The notes under the pieces were generated by a model. That model did not search any database and had not been told where the DNA came from. It saw only the letters and a list, made by a program, of their open reading frames with translations. The position numbers and the translations under genes are program-made. Below, piece after piece: positions 54,171 to 61,474 of a stretch of DNA of 64,000 bases; positions within the stretch are counted from its first letter, which is position 1, and each line of letters starts with the position of its first letter. Origin of the DNA: JANMDS01 sp031430575 (GTDB lineage Bacteria > Pseudomonadota > Gammaproteobacteria > Burkholderiales > Casimicrobiaceae); NCBI GenBank assembly GCA_031430575.1, contig JANPBT010000062.1, positions 62,001-126,000 of the forward strand. Reading direction: 5' to 3'.

Positions 54171-54245
54171 GTTCCCATCGTCTAAGGGTTAGGACATCGC
54201 CCTTTCACGGCGGTAATCGGGGTTCGAATCCCCGTGGGAGCACCA
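54171..54245 (+). tRNA. tRNA-Glu (TTC anticodon)
   Basis: The acceptor GTTCCCA pairs with TGGGAGC. The anticodon loop CTTTCAC gives anticodon TTC (54204-54206). The T-arm GGGGTTCGAATCCCC is intact and the 3' CCA is encoded. It lies 38 bases after tRNA-Ala and is presumably co-transcribed with it. Confidence 0.96.
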
Positions 54246-54289
54246 TTTTTTATTCAGGTTGTGATCGGTTTTAGTAAATTTTGAATTTG

Positions 54290-54316
54290 AAAGCCGCAGA
54301 CTCTGCGGCTTTTTTA
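54290..54316 (+). terminator. Intrinsic terminator of the tRNA operon
   Basis: AAGCCGCA (54291-54298) pairs with TGCGGCTT (54304-54311) around a short loop, followed by TTTTTATTTT. It lies 45 bases after tRNA-Glu. This is a conventional rho-independent terminator not built from the dispersed repeat. Confidence 0.88.
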
Positions 54317-54515
54317 TTTTCTACTCGCGCATTAGAATTTTGGTTTCTAATTGATTGATCATCTGCAGCAGTCAAGCGGGATTAATTTTTTCGATACCAT
54401 GCGGTTCTGGCGATGCGCCTGATCGGTATACGCGTTGCGAATGTCAAAAATGCAAGGTGCGATCTTTGCGCAAGGTTGATGCCAGCGCACAAAGAATGTT
54501 TTTTAAGGTAACCAC

Positions 54516-55202
54516 ATGGCAATTGCTGAAAATAAGAGCTGTTTTTGGCGTAAATCTGCGCCGCAGGTATTGACGTTTTTGAGCGTTGCTTTTTTTGTTA
54601 TTTGTGCAGTGCCCGCTTTTGCCGATCAGGTTTATAAGATCGTGGGCTCAGACGGCAAAGTGACCTATTCCACGACGCCTCCCGCTGAAAATCAAAAAGG
54701 CACGTCCCTGCGGATGGATGTTGCCGCTCCAGATGCGTCCAAAGAGGGGGCAAAGGTTGATGCCGGTAAAAAGGCGGCAGCCGTGAAAGAAACGCAGGTC
54801 GCGGGTGCGGCTAAAAGCCCGTTTGATATTGTTCGCGATTTTTTTCGTGGAAACAGCGATAAGACGGTCGTGAAATCAACCGAAAAGACGAAAATGGAAA
54901 TTTCAGCTGCGCCGCTCCCTCCCGTTGCGCCGTCTTCTGCGGATGCCCCGCCTGCGGTCACGCTTGCAGTTTCAACGCCGATTTTTTTCTACAGCGCAAA
55001 TTGTGGCGATTGCGCGAAAGCCCGTGCGTTTATGGATTCCCAAAAAATTAAACATCGCGCTATTGATGTCGGCACCGAGGACGGCAGGCGGGCACGAAAC
55101 GAAGTTGGCGGCGGCAAAGAGGTGCCTTATCTGTTGATTAACGGCAAGCGAATCAAGGGATTTAGCCCAGAAGCCTACGAAATCGCATTGGGCGCGCGCT
55201 AG
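54516..55202 (+). CDS. Exported DUF4124 / glutaredoxin-like two-domain protein
   Basis: The 228-residue protein has a signal peptide (VLTFLSVAFFVICAVPAFA). A DUF4124-like segment (DQVYKIVGSDGKVTYSTTPP) and a flexible Ala/Lys-rich linker follow. The glutaredoxin-like domain has FFYSANCGDCAKARAFM (CGDC near residue 162) and KEVPYLLINGKRIKGFS. A periplasmic thiol-redox role is inferred. The repeat copy at 54556 encodes SAPQV in the N-region of the signal peptide. The 311 bases between tRNA-Glu and its start hold the tRNA terminator and no gene. Confidence 0.75.
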   Translation: MAIAENKSCFWRKSAPQVLTFLSVAFFVICAVPAFADQVYKIVGSDGKVTYSTTPPAENQKGTSLRMDVAAPDASKEGAKVDAGKKAAAVKETQVAGAAKSPFDIVRDFFRGNSDKTVVKSTEKTKMEISAAPLPPVAPSSADAPPAVTLAVSTPIFFYSANCGDCAKARAFMDSQKIKHRAIDVGTEDGRRARNEVGGGKEVPYLLINGKRIKGFSPEAYEIALGAR

Positions 55203-55274
55203 GGACGTTTAAATTATTTTGTTGTCGGCGCTAAGTTTCGTTAAACTCTTTCTTTACCTGCTGCCCAATCTCAA

Positions 55275-56936
55275 ATGACAAAGTACGTATTCGTCACCGG
55301 CGGTGTGGTGTCCAGCTTAGGCAAGGGCATCGCCGCTGCATCTTTAGGCGCAATCTTAGAGTCGCGCGGGCTCTCCGTCACACTTTGCAAGCTCGACCCG
55401 TACATCAACGTCGACCCCGGCACGATGTCGCCCTTCCAGCATGGGGAGGTGTTCGTTACCCAAGATGGCGCTGAGACTGATCTCGATCTCGGGCACTATG
55501 AACGGTTCGTCTCCGCCAAGATGACGCAGCGCAATAATTTCACGACCGGTAAGATTTATGAAAGCGTGCTGCGCAAAGAGCGCCGTGGTGATTATTTGGG
55601 CGGCACAGTGCAGGTGATCCCACACGTGACCGATGAAATCAAAGCCTGCATCAAAAACGCTGTGGAAGGCGTTGATGTCGCGCTGATTGAAATCGGCGGC
55701 ACCGTCGGTGATATCGAGTCATTGCCGTTTCTCGAGGCGATTCGCCAGCTTGGCTTTCAAGTTGGCCGCGAAAATGCCTGCTATATCCACTTAACGCTCG
55801 TGCCTTATGTGGCTGCGGCAGGCGAAATGAAAACCAAACCGACGCAGCATTCGGTGAAAGACTTGCGTGAGATTGGTATTCAGCCTGATGTGTTGATCTG
55901 CCGCACCGATCGCGAGCTGCCCGATGATGAGCGCGCAAAGATTGCGCTCTTTACTAACGTCGATCTAGATGCGGTTATCGAGTGCCGCGATGCATCGTCG
56001 ATTTATAAAATCCCCGGTATGCTGCATGGCGAGGGGCTTGATCGCGTGGTCTTGCGTAAGCTGCACTTATCCGCAAAAGCCGCCGATCTAACCGATTGGG
56101 AAAATTTAGTTTCTAAGCTGGAGCATCCGCGCCATACTGTCGAAATCGCCATGGTTGGGAAATATACCGAGCTTAAAGATGCTTATAAGTCTCTCAACGA
56201 AGCGCTGATTCACGCGGGCCTGCACAACGACACGCGCGTTAACATTCACTACCTAGACTCAGAAGCGATGGTCGATGGTGATGTGACTGCGCTAAAGGCG
56301 ATGGATGCTGTGCTCGTTCCGGGTGGCTTTGGGCCGCGCGGCGTCGAGGGCAAAATCAATGCCGCGAAATTTGCACGCGTCAATGCAGTGCCCTATCTCG
56401 GCATTTGCCTTGGTATGCAAGTCGCTACGATTGAATACGCTCGCAATGTCGTCGGGTTAAAGGGTGCGAATAGCACTGAGTTTGATCCAAATACGACCCA
56501 CCCGGTGGTCGCTCTGATCGAGGAGTGGCAGGATTTTGATGGCAGCGTGCAGAAACGCACCGCTCATTCTGATCTCGGCGGCACGATGCGCAAAGGTGCG
56601 CAAAGCTGCAAGGCAGCGCCGGATTCACTCGCTGCGCGGGTTTACGGCAGCGAGACGATTACCGAGCGTCATCGCCATCGCTATGAAGTTAATAACCATT
56701 ACGTTTCTCGCCTCGAAGACGCGGGCTACCGCATTAGCGCGCGCACCACGACTGAAAATTTGCCCGAGATTGCTGAAATCCCCGCCCATCCGTGGTTCAT
56801 TGGCGTGCAATATCACCCGGAATTTACTTCGACGCCACGCAAGGGGCATCCGCTATTCTCAGCGTTTGTTCGCGCTGCGCTGGCGCACCAAACCATGCGT
56901 AAAGCAGGCAAATCTGCGCCGCAGGTATCAGCGTGA
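55275..56936 (+). CDS. pyrG: CTP synthase
   Basis: The 553-residue enzyme aminates UTP to CTP with glutamine. The synthetase domain begins KYVFVTGGVVSSLGKGIAAASLGAIL and contains DPYINVDPGTMSPFQHGEVFVT. The amidotransferase domain has the Cys in YLGICLGMQVA (about residue 377) and the His/Glu in GVQYHPEFTS. The repeat copy at 56914 encodes SAPQV at the very C-terminus, two codons before the stop, beyond the conserved fold. The stop overlaps the kdsA GTG start. Confidence 0.97.
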   Translation: MTKYVFVTGGVVSSLGKGIAAASLGAILESRGLSVTLCKLDPYINVDPGTMSPFQHGEVFVTQDGAETDLDLGHYERFVSAKMTQRNNFTTGKIYESVLRKERRGDYLGGTVQVIPHVTDEIKACIKNAVEGVDVALIEIGGTVGDIESLPFLEAIRQLGFQVGRENACYIHLTLVPYVAAAGEMKTKPTQHSVKDLREIGIQPDVLICRTDRELPDDERAKIALFTNVDLDAVIECRDASSIYKIPGMLHGEGLDRVVLRKLHLSAKAADLTDWENLVSKLEHPRHTVEIAMVGKYTELKDAYKSLNEALIHAGLHNDTRVNIHYLDSEAMVDGDVTALKAMDAVLVPGGFGPRGVEGKINAAKFARVNAVPYLGICLGMQVATIEYARNVVGLKGANSTEFDPNTTHPVVALIEEWQDFDGSVQKRTAHSDLGGTMRKGAQSCKAAPDSLAARVYGSETITERHRHRYEVNNHYVSRLEDAGYRISARTTTENLPEIAEIPAHPWFIGVQYHPEFTSTPRKGHPLFSAFVRAALAHQTMRKAGKSAPQVSA

Positions 56937-57781
56937 GCGCGTCGCTTTGTGGATTTCCGATTGGGCTTGACCAACCTTTTTTCTTGATCGCGGGCCCTTG
57001 CGTTGTTGAGAGCGAAGGGCTGCAAATTGAGGTCGCGGGCAAGCTCAAAGAAATGACGGCTGCCTTAGGTATCCCGTTTATCTTTAAATCGAGTTACGAT
57101 AAAGCCAATCGCAGCTCTGGGAAATCATTTCGCGGTCCCGGCATGGATGAAGGTTTGCGTATCTTGGCTGAAGTGCGTCGGCAGTTGAATGTGCCCATTC
57201 TTACTGACGTGCATACCGAATCTGAAATCAAAACCGTCGCGAGCATAGTTGACGTCATGCAGACGCCAGCTTTTCTATGCCGTCAAACCGATTTTATTCA
57301 TGCCGTCTGCGCCGCAGGAAAGCCAGTTAATATTAAGAAGGGGCAGTTTTTAGCCCCCAGCGATATGGAGCAGGTGGTATTAAAAGCGCGCGAAGTCGCA
57401 CCTGATCAAACGATCATGGTCTGCGAGCGCGGAGCGAGCTTTGGTTACAACAATTTGGTCTCTGATATGCGCGCGCTGGCGATTATGCGCAAGACCAAAT
57501 GCCCGGTCGTTTTTGATGCGACCCATAGCGTGCAACTTCCGGGCGGGCAGGGCACGAGCTCCGGCGGGCAACGTGAGTTTGTGCCGGTGCTCGCGCGTGC
57601 GGCATGTGCCGCCGGTATTTCGGGATTGTTCATGGAAACGCATCCAAATCCGGCTGAAGCGCTGAGTGATGGCCCCAATGCGTGGCCGTTGCAAAAGATG
57701 AAAGAATTGTTAACTACGCTTAAAGAAATCGATGCTGCGGTGAAGGCCAAACCGCTGCAAGAAATGGAATGGATCAAATAA
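56933..57781 (+). CDS. kdsA: 3-deoxy-8-phosphooctulonate synthase (KDO8P synthase)
   Basis: The 282-residue enzyme condenses phosphoenolpyruvate with arabinose 5-phosphate for lipopolysaccharide KDO. FLIAGPCVVESEGL, FKSSYDKANRSS, RGPGMDEGLRIL, TDVHTESEI, VNIKKGQFLAP and DATHSVQLPGGQG are diagnostic. It starts at GTG 56933, overlapping the pyrG stop by four bases. The repeat core at 57307 encodes CAAG immediately before the conserved KPVNIKKGQF. Here the fit to a functional motif may be partly fortuitous. Confidence 0.95.
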   Translation: MSASLCGFPIGLDQPFFLIAGPCVVESEGLQIEVAGKLKEMTAALGIPFIFKSSYDKANRSSGKSFRGPGMDEGLRILAEVRRQLNVPILTDVHTESEIKTVASIVDVMQTPAFLCRQTDFIHAVCAAGKPVNIKKGQFLAPSDMEQVVLKAREVAPDQTIMVCERGASFGYNNLVSDMRALAIMRKTKCPVVFDATHSVQLPGGQGTSSGGQREFVPVLARAACAAGISGLFMETHPNPAEALSDGPNAWPLQKMKELLTTLKEIDAAVKAKPLQEMEWIK

Positions 57782-58078
57782 ATGACCGCTTATGTCCTTG
57801 CGTCGGTAGAGGTAACGAATCCCGAGCAATACGAGCAATACAAGCTGCTTTCTGGCCCCGCTGTCGAGGCCGGTGGCGGCAAATTTATCGTGCGCGGTGG
57901 TGCAATTGATGTGCTGGAAGGGCAGTGGGCGCGCAGCCGCTTGGTGATCATCGAATTTCCAAGTGCAAGCGCTGCTAAAAAGTTTTACGACAGTGAAAAA
58001 TATCGCGCGGCGCGGCAAGCCCGCGCGGGCGCTGCCGATTTCAATATGATTATCGTAGAGGGAGTTGGACTGAATTGA
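57782..58078 (+). CDS. DUF1330-family small protein
   Basis: The 98-residue protein matches DUF1330 (AYVLASVEVTNPEQYEQYKLLSGPAVEAGGGKFIVRGG and the distal LVIIEFPSASAAKKFYDSEKYRAARQAR). It is a ferredoxin-like dimeric alpha/beta barrel fold without a fixed function. The ATG abuts the kdsA stop. Its stop TGA overlaps the TTG start of eno. Confidence 0.88.
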   Translation: MTAYVLASVEVTNPEQYEQYKLLSGPAVEAGGGKFIVRGGAIDVLEGQWARSRLVIIEFPSASAAKKFYDSEKYRAARQARAGAADFNMIIVEGVGLN

Positions 58079-59358
58079 GCGCAATTGTTGATGTGATCGC
58101 CCGTGAAGTTTTAGATTCGCGTGGTAACCCGACCGTCGAGGCGGATGTCGTGTTGGAGTCTGGTGTGAGCGGGCGTGCGGCTGTGCCCTCAGGTGCGTCT
58201 ACCGGCAGCAAAGAGGCCATTGAGCTGCGTGACGGCGATGCCAAGCGTTACTTTGGCAAGGGCGTTTTGAAAGCCGTTGAAAACGTCAATACTGAAATTT
58301 GCGAAGCCCTGCTTGGCATTGATGCCCATGAGCAGAGCTACATCGATCATGCGATGATCGAGCTCGACGGCACTGAAAATAAATCTCGCCTTGGTGCCAA
58401 CGCAATGCTCGCGGTTTCGTGTGCAGTGGCCAAGGCAGCTGCTGAAGAGGCTGGGTTACCGCTTTACCGCTATCTCGGTGGCGCAGGCCCGCTTTCGATG
58501 CCAGTGCCATTGATGAACGTGATCAACGGCGGTGCCCATGCTAACAACAAGATCGATATGCAGGAGTTCATGATTGTGCCGATTGGCGCGCCGACGTTTG
58601 CCGAGGCGATCCGCTACGGCGCAGAGACTTTTCACACGCTTAAAAAACTCATTAACGCGAAAGGCATGAGTACCAGCGTTGGCGACGAAGGCGGCTTCGC
58701 ACCAAATTTGCCGACCAACGAATCGGCACTGCAATTGCTCATGGAAGCGATCGATAAAGCCGGTTACGTTGCTGGTAAAGATATTGTGATCGCGCTTGAT
58801 TGCGCTGCCAGCGAATTTCACAAAGACGGTAAATATCATCTTGAGGCGGAAGGCGCGGCGCTGAGCTCTGCGCAATTCGTTGACTACTTGTCAAATTGGT
58901 GCGATAAATACCCGATCATTTCGATCGAAGACGGGATGGGCGAGCATGATTGGGACGGCTGGAAATTGCTTACTGATCGCTTGGGCAAAAAGATTCAACT
59001 CGTCGGCGATGATATTTTTGTGACTAATCCGAAAATTTTGAGTGAAGGTATTCGAAAAGGAATCGCCAATTCAGTCTTAATCAAGATCAATCAGATTGGC
59101 ACGCTGACCGAGACCTTCGCTGCCATCGAAATGGCCAAGCGCGCGGGCTACACCTCCGTCGCGTCGCACCGCTCTGGTGAAACCGAAGATACCACCATCG
59201 CCGACTTAGCTGTAGGCAGCAATTGCGGCCAGATCAAAACGGGCTCGCTCTCGCGCTCGGATCGTACTGCGAAATACAACCAATTGCTGCGCATTGAAGA
59301 AGACTTGGGCGAGCGTGCACACTACCCCGGTTTAGGTGCGTTTTACCAACTGCGATAA
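58075..59358 (+). CDS. eno: Enolase
   Basis: The 427-residue enzyme interconverts 2-phosphoglycerate and phosphoenolpyruvate and is often part of the RNase E degradosome. SAIVDVIAREVLDSRGNPTVEADV, GNKSRLGANAML-type loops, SVGDEGGFAPNL, the ALDCAASEF and SIEDGM metal ligands, LVGDDIFVTN and KINQIGTLTE are all intact. The only start that yields the conserved N-terminus is TTG at 58075, in a TTGA overlap with the DUF1330 stop. Translation therefore likely depends on reinitiation. Confidence 0.97.
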   Translation: MSAIVDVIAREVLDSRGNPTVEADVVLESGVSGRAAVPSGASTGSKEAIELRDGDAKRYFGKGVLKAVENVNTEICEALLGIDAHEQSYIDHAMIELDGTENKSRLGANAMLAVSCAVAKAAAEEAGLPLYRYLGGAGPLSMPVPLMNVINGGAHANNKIDMQEFMIVPIGAPTFAEAIRYGAETFHTLKKLINAKGMSTSVGDEGGFAPNLPTNESALQLLMEAIDKAGYVAGKDIVIALDCAASEFHKDGKYHLEAEGAALSSAQFVDYLSNWCDKYPIISIEDGMGEHDWDGWKLLTDRLGKKIQLVGDDIFVTNPKILSEGIRKGIANSVLIKINQIGTLTETFAAIEMAKRAGYTSVASHRSGETEDTTIADLAVGSNCGQIKTGSLSRSDRTAKYNQLLRIEEDLGERAHYPGLGAFYQLR

Positions 59359-59367
59359 TTAAGCCTT

Positions 59368-59688
59368 ATGAAAATCCTTGCCGTCCTCCTAGCGCTTGCA
59401 ATCTTTGGATTGCAGTGGCCGCTGTGGGCGGGCAAGGGTGGCGTGAGCGCGGTCAAAAAGATGGAGACTGAATTCGACGAGCAAAAAGCCCGCAAAGATG
59501 GGATGCTCGCGCGAAATGTTGCCCTTGAAAATGAGGTGAAAGATTTGAAATCAGGTTTGCAATCCGTTGAGGAATATGCTCGCTCTGAATTGGGAATGGT
59601 CAAGCAGGGTGAAATTTTCTTCCAAATTGTTTCTGAATCTCCGACCAAAATCGTACCTCCGCGCACAGACGTGCCCGCAAAAAAGTAG
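59368..59688 (+). CDS. ftsB: Cell division protein FtsB
   Basis: The 106-residue bitopic membrane protein has a short cytoplasmic start, one membrane segment (ILAVLLALAIFGLQWPLW) and a periplasmic coiled coil (VKKMETEFDEQKARKDGMLARNVALENEV), closing with the EEYARSELGMVKQGE motif. It bridges FtsL and FtsQ in the divisome. Its position after eno is conserved across beta- and gammaproteobacteria. Confidence 0.93.
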   Translation: MKILAVLLALAIFGLQWPLWAGKGGVSAVKKMETEFDEQKARKDGMLARNVALENEVKDLKSGLQSVEEYARSELGMVKQGEIFFQIVSESPTKIVPPRTDVPAKK

Positions 59689-59696
59689 CGTAATCT

Positions 59697-60473
59697 ATGG
59701 CGACGTTAGCCATTGCGTCGCGGCGTAACCCGACGTTTACTGAGGTCCAAAAACTTTTTACTTCCGCGCGTGCGCTGCGGGCCGCGGGGCAATGCGTGCT
59801 TGAGGGCGAGCATCTCATCTCGCAATATGTTGCCCATTTCGGTGCTGTAGATACCCTAATCTGCGCCGCAGGCATGACCCCGCAATTTCCCTCCGCGCGT
59901 ACGCTCGAAATTCCGGTTGCGTTGTTTGGCGCGCTTTCTGATTTGGCCTCGCCGCCACAGATGATTGCGCTGGCCCGTTTGCCCATTATTTCTGAAATAC
60001 CTGCGGCGCAGAATGAGAAGAATTTCAGTGTGCTAGCGCTAGACGATGTGCAAGATCCAGGCAATGTCGGTGCTATTTTGCGCACTGCGGCTGCTGTGGG
60101 TATCGATGAAATTTGGGCTAGTGCAAACACGGCCTACCCGTGGTCGCAAAAGGTTTTGCGGGCATCACAAGGTGCGCAATTTGGCGTACGCATTCGAGAC
60201 GGAGTCGATGTGGTTGCGCTGATCGGCACGACGACATCCGAAATTGTGGTGACTACGCTGGAGCAATCCATTTCGCTCTACGCACATCAATTTGGCGCAG
60301 GAAGTATCGTGTTTGTCGTTGGCAATGAAGGCGCAGGCGTGAGCCCAGAAATTCTCGCGCGTGCGACGACACGGCTGCGCATCCCCATGCGCGCGCCCGT
60401 CGAGTCGTTAAACGTCGGCGCCGCCACTGCCGTGGTGCTCTATGAGTGGGCGCGGCAATGCAAAGCACTTTGA
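59697..60473 (+). CDS. TrmH/SpoU-family RNA 2'-O-methyltransferase
   Basis: The 258-residue protein has an N-terminal substrate-binding domain (NPTFTEVQKLFTSARALRAAGQCVLEGEHLISQY). The SPOUT methyltransferase domain follows with motifs LALDDVQDPGNVGAILRTAAAVG, FVVGNEGAGVSPEIL and LRIPMRAPVESLNVGAATAVVLYEW. It methylates an rRNA or tRNA ribose using SAM. The target is not readable. Two repeat copies (59861, ICAAGM; 60000, IPAAQN) lie in the N-terminal domain and the inter-domain linker. It overlaps the TadA-GNAT gene by 16 bases. Confidence 0.9.
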   Translation: MATLAIASRRNPTFTEVQKLFTSARALRAAGQCVLEGEHLISQYVAHFGAVDTLICAAGMTPQFPSARTLEIPVALFGALSDLASPPQMIALARLPIISEIPAAQNEKNFSVLALDDVQDPGNVGAILRTAAAVGIDEIWASANTAYPWSQKVLRASQGAQFGVRIRDGVDVVALIGTTTSEIVVTTLEQSISLYAHQFGAGSIVFVVGNEGAGVSPEILARATTRLRIPMRAPVESLNVGAATAVVLYEWARQCKAL

Positions 60474-61366
60474 TTACGCCGCAGATACGGGCAGCACTCG
60501 CACGCGCGTGTGAGCACGCCATTGCCGCGCAAGAAGTGCCCATCGCGGCCGCGATTTTAGTTGGCGATCAAATCATAGCGCTCGCCCACAACCGCTGCAT
60601 TACCGATCACGACCCGACCGCGCATGCAGAAATCGTTGCCTTACGAGAAGCCGGCAAAGCGCTTGGAAACTACCGGTTGTGCGATGCCACGCTTGTGGCG
60701 ACAGTTGAGCCGTGTGCAATGTGCGCCGGTGCAATCATCAATGCCCGCGTGGGTAGAGTGATTTTTGGCGCACGTGATGCAAAGGCCGGCGCGTGCGGCA
60801 GTGTTATCGATCTGTTCGCGCACGCAAATCTTAATCATCACGCTACCGAAATCATCCATGATCCTAACCTCGCTGCCGACGCAACACAATCGCTACAGAA
60901 ATTTTTTCAAATGAAACGCCAGCAACCTAAGCCTGCCGCGTTTACCGTTTTCGAGGCCGATTGGCGCGATGAGGCCGATCGGCGTGCATTGAGCAAAATC
61001 CGTACGGATGTTTTTGTCCACGAGCAAAAAGTGCCACAAGAGGTGGAGATCGATGCGTTTGATCCGCTTTCTTTGCATGCGATTGCCCGGATGAATAAGG
61101 ACGGTGCAGCCATGGCAACAGGGCGTCTTTTGCCCGACGGCCATATCGGCAGGATGGCAGTGCTCAAAGCCTATCGCGGTACCGGCGCAGGCATGGCGAT
61201 CTTGTTGCACTTGATTGAAAAAGCACGGGAGCAAGGTTTTGCTGAAGTCTTACTGTCTGCGCAAACGCACGCCGTCGGCTTTTACCAACACGCAGGCTTT
61301 ACCGCTTACGGCGATGAATATCTCGATTGTGATATTCCCCATCGGATGATGCGCCGAGGTCTTTAA
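60458..61366 (+). CDS. tadA: Fusion of tRNA adenosine deaminase (TadA) and GNAT acetyltransferase
   Basis: This single frame of about 302 residues joins two domains. Residues 1-145 are TadA, with the zinc/catalytic HAEIVALREA (about residue 57) and PCAMCAGAI (about 85), followed by GRVIFGARDAKAGACGS. TadA makes inosine at the wobble position of tRNA-Arg(ACG). Residues about 160-302 are a GNAT domain with RTDVFVHEQKVPQEVEIDAFD and the acetyl-CoA loop AYRGTGAGMAILLHLIEKA. The ATG at 60458 is preferred over a GTG four codons earlier. The TadA call is firm. The GNAT substrate is unknown. Confidence 0.9.
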   Translation: MQSTLITPQIRAALARACEHAIAAQEVPIAAAILVGDQIIALAHNRCITDHDPTAHAEIVALREAGKALGNYRLCDATLVATVEPCAMCAGAIINARVGRVIFGARDAKAGACGSVIDLFAHANLNHHATEIIHDPNLAADATQSLQKFFQMKRQQPKPAAFTVFEADWRDEADRRALSKIRTDVFVHEQKVPQEVEIDAFDPLSLHAIARMNKDGAAMATGRLLPDGHIGRMAVLKAYRGTGAGMAILLHLIEKAREQGFAEVLLSAQTHAVGFYQHAGFTAYGDEYLDCDIPHRMMRRGL

Positions 61367-61377
61367 GCGATTTTGTA

Positions 61378-61433
61378 AATACCTGCGGCGCAGATTGAAC
61401 GCCGAAAATCGGTGTATTCTGCGCCGCAGGTAT
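61378..61433. terminator. Inverted repeat pair between convergent genes
   Basis: A forward copy (61382-61393) and a reverse copy (61419-61430) give arms ATACCTGCGGCGCAGA and TCTGCGCCGCAGGTAT around a 20-odd base loop. It lies between the TadA-GNAT stop (61366) and the diguanylate cyclase stop (61475). A shared bidirectional terminator is plausible. Confidence 0.7.
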
Positions 61434-61474
61434 GCTCTAAAGATGCATTAACGGCCAAGCCAAACGGCGCGCCG

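Noticed and set aside
57307..57318. Treating the KdsA copy as a clear insertion
   Set aside because: The 12-mer is exact, but it lies in a conserved stretch where AGKPVN-like residues occur in homologues, so it may have arisen from native sequence.
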